From: JACDAN01 sp963834825
Lineage (GTDB): Bacteria > Actinomycetota > Thermoleophilia > Gaiellales > Gaiellaceae
DNA: 64,000 nt
Assembly: GCA_963834825.1 (NCBI GenBank)
Contig: CAWICZ010000007.1
Location: 124,001 to 188,000 of the forward strand
Direction of reading: 5' to 3'
The notes beneath the pieces were generated by a model. That model saw nothing but the letters and a program-made list of their open reading frames with translations, was not told where the DNA came from and ran no database searches. Position 1 is the first letter of the stretch; each line of letters begins with the position of its first letter. A program made the translations under genes and the position numbers. Below are positions 61,242 through 64,000 of the stretch, piece after piece.

Positions 61242-63134
61242 GTGCCTCGGCGGCGCAGGCAGCACGGACTCGAGCGGGTGCTCGGGACGCCCGCGCTCTT
61301 CGCCACGGCCTACGGCAACGTCGGCTCGTCGATCTACTACGCGCTCGGCGTCACCGCGGCCTTCGCGCTCGGACTGACGCCGCTGGTCTTCCTCGTCGCG
61401 GGCGTCATCTACATCGCGACCTCCCTCACCTACGCCGAGGGAACCGTCCGCTACCCGGAGGCCGGCGGATCGTCGAGCTTCGCGCGCCACGCCTTCGACG
61501 AACGCGTGAGCTTCGGGGCGGCGTGGGCCCAGATGCTCAACTACATCATCACGATCGCCATCTCGGCGTTCTTCGTGCCGCACTACCTGTCGGTTTTCTG
61601 GGATCCGCTGCGGGAGAACCCGTGGGACATCGTCGGCGGGGCGATCGTCATCATCCTGCTCGTCGCCCTGAACGTCGTCGGCGTTCGTGAGGCGGCAGGC
61701 CTCAACATTTTCCTCGCGGTCGCCGACTTCGCCACCCAGCTCCTGCTCGTGCTCCTCGGCTTCGCGCTGATCCTCAGCCCGGAGACCCTCGTGAACAACG
61801 TCGAGCTCGGCGTGGCGCCGACGTGGACGCAGTTCCTGCTCGCGATTCCCGTGGCGATGATCGCCTATACCGGCCTCGAGACGATCTCGAACCTGGCCGA
61901 GGAGACGCGAGACCCACCAAATGACGTCCCCCGCGCCTTCAGGTGGGTTGCGATTGCCGTCTTCGTCATCTACCTGACGCTCCCGGTGGTCGCCCTCTCC
62001 GCGCTGCCGGTGGAGGTCGCCGGCGGGGAGTTCCAGACGCTGCTCGGCCTGCCGCCGGACGAGGGCGGCTTTCAGAACGACCCGATCCTGGGTGTCGTCC
62101 AGAACCTCGGGCTGTCGGAGGGGGCGTTTCTAAGCGGGCTCGAGATCTACGTGGGCATCCTTGCCGCGACGATCCTCTTCATCGCCACGAACGCCGGTGT
62201 GATCGGCGCGTCGCGGATCACGTATGCGATGGCGACGTACCGCCAGCTGCCCGAGGTCTTCCGCCGTCTCCATCCGCGCTTCAAGACGCCGTGGCTCGCG
62301 CTGGTCGTCTTCGGAGGGGTCGTGTCGATCCTGACGCTGCTCCCTGGACGGACGACGTTCCTCGGGACGATGTACGCCTTCGGCGCGATGCTTTCGTTCA
62401 CGATCGCGCATGTGGCCGTGATTGGCCTCCGCTACCGGCGGCCGGACGACGAGCTGGTCTACAGAGCGCGTCCGAATCTCCGAATCCACGGGGTCGACTG
62501 GCCGCTGTTCGCGATCGTCGGCGGCGCGGCGACGGCGCTCGCCTGGCTCGTCATCGTCGTCCAGGAGTCGGATACCCGCTGGGCGGGGCTCGGGTGGCTC
62601 GCTTTCGGCTTCGTCGGCTACGCCGTCTACCGCCGATTCGTCGTCCGGGCGCCGATGGGGGAGACGGTCCGCGCGCCGGCCATCGTCCTCGGGCCGTCGC
62701 TGACGGTCGAGTACCGCACGGTCGTCGTCCCGGTCGTGCGCACGGCCGAGTCCGAGGAAGCGCTCGTCGCCGCGGCTCGGGTTGCCGACGAACGGGCGGC
62801 GACCGTCGCGATCGTGCACGTGATCGAGCTCCCGCTCGACCTCCCGCTCGACGTCCGGCTGCCCGACGTCGAGGAGGCGGCGAACGAGATCCTCGACAGC
62901 TCCGCCGCGCTCGTCGAGAGCTACGGCGTGCGGGCGGTCGTTCGGCTCGTCCGCGCGCGCGCCGCCGGCCCGGCGATCGTCGAGGAGGCCGACCGCCGGA
63001 ACGCCGAGCTCGTCATCCTCGGCGCCCCACGTGCGCGCATCGGCCGCAGAAGGATCTTCGGGAGCACCGTCGACTACGTGCTCAAGCACAGTCCGACGCG
63101 GGTCATGATCGCCGCGGGCCGCCGGGCGGCGTGA
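61242..63134 (+). CDS. APC superfamily permease with C-terminal UspA-like domain
   Basis: 630 residues. Residues 1-470 form about 12 transmembrane helices of the APC (amino acid/polyamine/organocation) superfamily, with GNVGSSIYYALG in helix 1 and YTGLETISNLAEETRDP, the latter characteristic. Residues about 490-630 form a universal stress protein-like domain (VVVPVVRTAESEEALV ... LVILGAPRARIGRRRIFGS) that probably binds ATP and regulates transport. Substrate unknown; amino acids or K+ are both possible given the Kdp neighbourhood. GTG start is leaderless, and the stop overlaps a small membrane protein gene. Confidence 0.85.
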   Translation: MPRRRRQHGLERVLGTPALFATAYGNVGSSIYYALGVTAAFALGLTPLVFLVAGVIYIATSLTYAEGTVRYPEAGGSSSFARHAFDERVSFGAAWAQMLNYIITIAISAFFVPHYLSVFWDPLRENPWDIVGGAIVIILLVALNVVGVREAAGLNIFLAVADFATQLLLVLLGFALILSPETLVNNVELGVAPTWTQFLLAIPVAMIAYTGLETISNLAEETRDPPNDVPRAFRWVAIAVFVIYLTLPVVALSALPVEVAGGEFQTLLGLPPDEGGFQNDPILGVVQNLGLSEGAFLSGLEIYVGILAATILFIATNAGVIGASRITYAMATYRQLPEVFRRLHPRFKTPWLALVVFGGVVSILTLLPGRTTFLGTMYAFGAMLSFTIAHVAVIGLRYRRPDDELVYRARPNLRIHGVDWPLFAIVGGAATALAWLVIVVQESDTRWAGLGWLAFGFVGYAVYRRFVVRAPMGETVRAPAIVLGPSLTVEYRTVVVPVVRTAESEEALVAAARVADERAATVAIVHVIELPLDLPLDVRLPDVEEAANEILDSSAALVESYGVRAVVRLVRARAAGPAIVEEADRRNAELVILGAPRARIGRRRIFGSTVDYVLKHSPTRVMIAAGRRAA

Positions 63135-63292
63135 CCACGCTCGCAATCTCGGTCGTGCTCGTCCTTCTGGGCGTAGCGATCATCATCCGGACGATCGCGG
63201 CCGGCGTCGGCGGCGGTCTCGGGCTCGTGATCGGCGCGCTCTTCATCCTTGCGGGCGGGTTACGGGTGTACTTACTGAGACACCGTGGCTAG
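63131..63292 (+). CDS. 53-residue two-helix membrane protein between two APC permeases
   Basis: GTG 63131 overlaps the permease stop (GTGA). The product, VTTLAISVVLVLLGVAIIIR then a glycine-rich turn and a second helix, ends YLLRHRG. It sits between two related permeases, overlapping both, so it may be a small accessory subunit. No homologue recognised. Confidence 0.55.
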   Translation: MTTLAISVVLVLLGVAIIIRTIAAGVGGGLGLVIGALFILAGGLRVYLLRHRG

Positions 63293-64000
63293 GAAGCTTC
63301 CAGGCCTCGAGCGCGTCCTCGACGTTCCCTCATTGGCGGCGGTCGCCTACGGGGAGATCGCCTCCTCGCTCTACTTCGCGCTCGGGGTCGTCGCCCTGTT
63401 CGCGCTCGGCTTTACGCCGTGGGTCCTCCTGGCCGTCGGGCTGCTCTTCCTCCTCGTCGCCTTGTCGTATGCCGAGGGCACGAGCGCGATCCCGGAGCCG
63501 GGCGGCGCCGCGACCTTCGTCCGTCGTGCCTTCAACGACCAGGCCGGTTTCCTCACCGGCTGGGCATTGATCCTCGACTACCTGATCGTGATGGCCCTGG
63601 CCGGGCTCTTCGTCCCGCAGTACCTCGGGAATGCAATCGGCTGGGAGTGGCTGACCGACGAGCCCTGGGACACCGTCGTCGGCGTCCTCGTGATCCTCGG
63701 GATCGCGGTGTCGCGCCTCGTTCGGCGCACGAGTCTCTACCGCGGCGCGATCTTGATCGCCGGACTGGCCCTCGCCTCCCACCTGCTGCTGATCGTGCTC
63801 GGCTTCGCGTTCCTCTTCTCGACCGACGCGCTCACAGAGGGTGTGGATCTGGGGACGGCGCCGACGTGGGGTGCAATCGCCTTCGCGCTCCCGCTCGCGA
63901 TGGTCGCCTACACGGGCCTCGAGACCGTTGCCAACCTTGCAGCCGAGACGCGTGAGCCGGGCAGGACGCTCCCACGGAGTCTCTTCACGGGCATCGGTCT
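63285..64000 (+). CDS. Second APC superfamily permease, 3' partial
   Basis: GTG 63285 overlaps the end of the 53-residue gene. The frame is open to the end of the window (239 residues visible). N-terminus LERVLDVPSLAAVAYGEIAS and helices alternate as in the first permease; YTGLETVANLAAETREPG matches its YTGLETISNLAEETRDP. It is therefore a tandem paralogue. Whether it also carries a USP domain cannot be seen. Confidence 0.85.
   Translation, partial: MARKLPGLERVLDVPSLAAVAYGEIASSLYFALGVVALFALGFTPWVLLAVGLLFLLVALSYAEGTSAIPEPGGAATFVRRAFNDQAGFLTGWALILDYLIVMALAGLFVPQYLGNAIGWEWLTDEPWDTVVGVLVILGIAVSRLVRRTSLYRGAILIAGLALASHLLLIVLGFAFLFSTDALTEGVDLGTAPTWGAIAFALPLAMVAYTGLETVANLAAETREPGRTLPRSLFTGIG

Overview
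The window is about 64 kb of very GC-rich DNA with strong third-position GC bias, GTG and TTG starts, frequent ATGA, GTGA and TTGA stop/start overlaps, and many start codons placed 6-8 bases after a TANNNT box (leaderless genes). Gene content (Rex, TsaEBD with RimI, DUF2520-PanC-PanB, SARP/BTAD regulators, nSTAND1-WD40, K+-independent H+-pyrophosphatase) fits an environmental actinobacterium, most likely of the Thermoleophilia/Gaiellales type. The taxonomic guess is inference. No rRNA, tRNA, CRISPR, prophage or integrase gene was recognised.

Layout. 1-3.8 kb: operon of a ribbon-helix-helix protein, a DUF4097 protein and two MFS exporters. 3.8-20.8 kb: an accessory island of secreted or surface proteins (a peptide-binding protein fused to Calx-beta and PASTA modules, a large pre-peptidase-like secreted protein, a secreted duplicated dimethylformamidase-beta-like protein) with two SARP-type regulators. 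One regulator carries an adenylate/guanylate cyclase domain, an AAA ATPase and TPRs. The other is fused to a SIR2-like domain and is translationally coupled to an nSTAND1-WD40 NTPase. The island contains two families of 11-bp direct repeats placed exactly 8 bp upstream of candidate -10 boxes, the architecture expected of SARP targets. I read it as a local SARP regulon and the most novel part of the window. 21-29 kb: uvrB, a secreted phosphodiesterase/5'-nucleotidase fusion, small stress-type membrane proteins, a phosphoesterase and a PH-domain protein. 29.3-33.9 kb: REP palindromes with a decayed RAYT transposase, uvrA, a methyltransferase and a Yip1-like protein. 33.8-39.8 kb: pantothenate genes (DUF2520-panC-panB), fmdB, family 4 uracil-DNA glycosylase, and tsaE-tsaB-rimI-tsaD. 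39.8-50.3 kb: three subtilases, glutamate dehydrogenase, a glutaredoxin-like protein, rex and a YbdK-type ligase. 50.3-64 kb: ion energetics, with hppA, a kdp operon with its sensor and regulator, a DUF389 protein and two APC permeases (the second cut by the window end).

How they work together. The right half is coherent housekeeping plus potassium and proton economy: high-affinity K+ uptake (Kdp), a K+-independent H+-pumping pyrophosphatase, redox control by Rex, and APC permeases of which the first carries a UspA-like tail. The left island looks like an exoproteome whose promoters are tied to SARP regulators, one physically coupled to a SIR2/STAND signalling pair.

Quality caveat. Several genes (3.8-6.4, 12.4-20.7, 29.4-29.9, 58.5-61.2 kb) are split by one-base frameshifts while domain continuity is preserved. 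Uncorrected assembly indels are the likeliest cause. I give the reconstructed span and say so.
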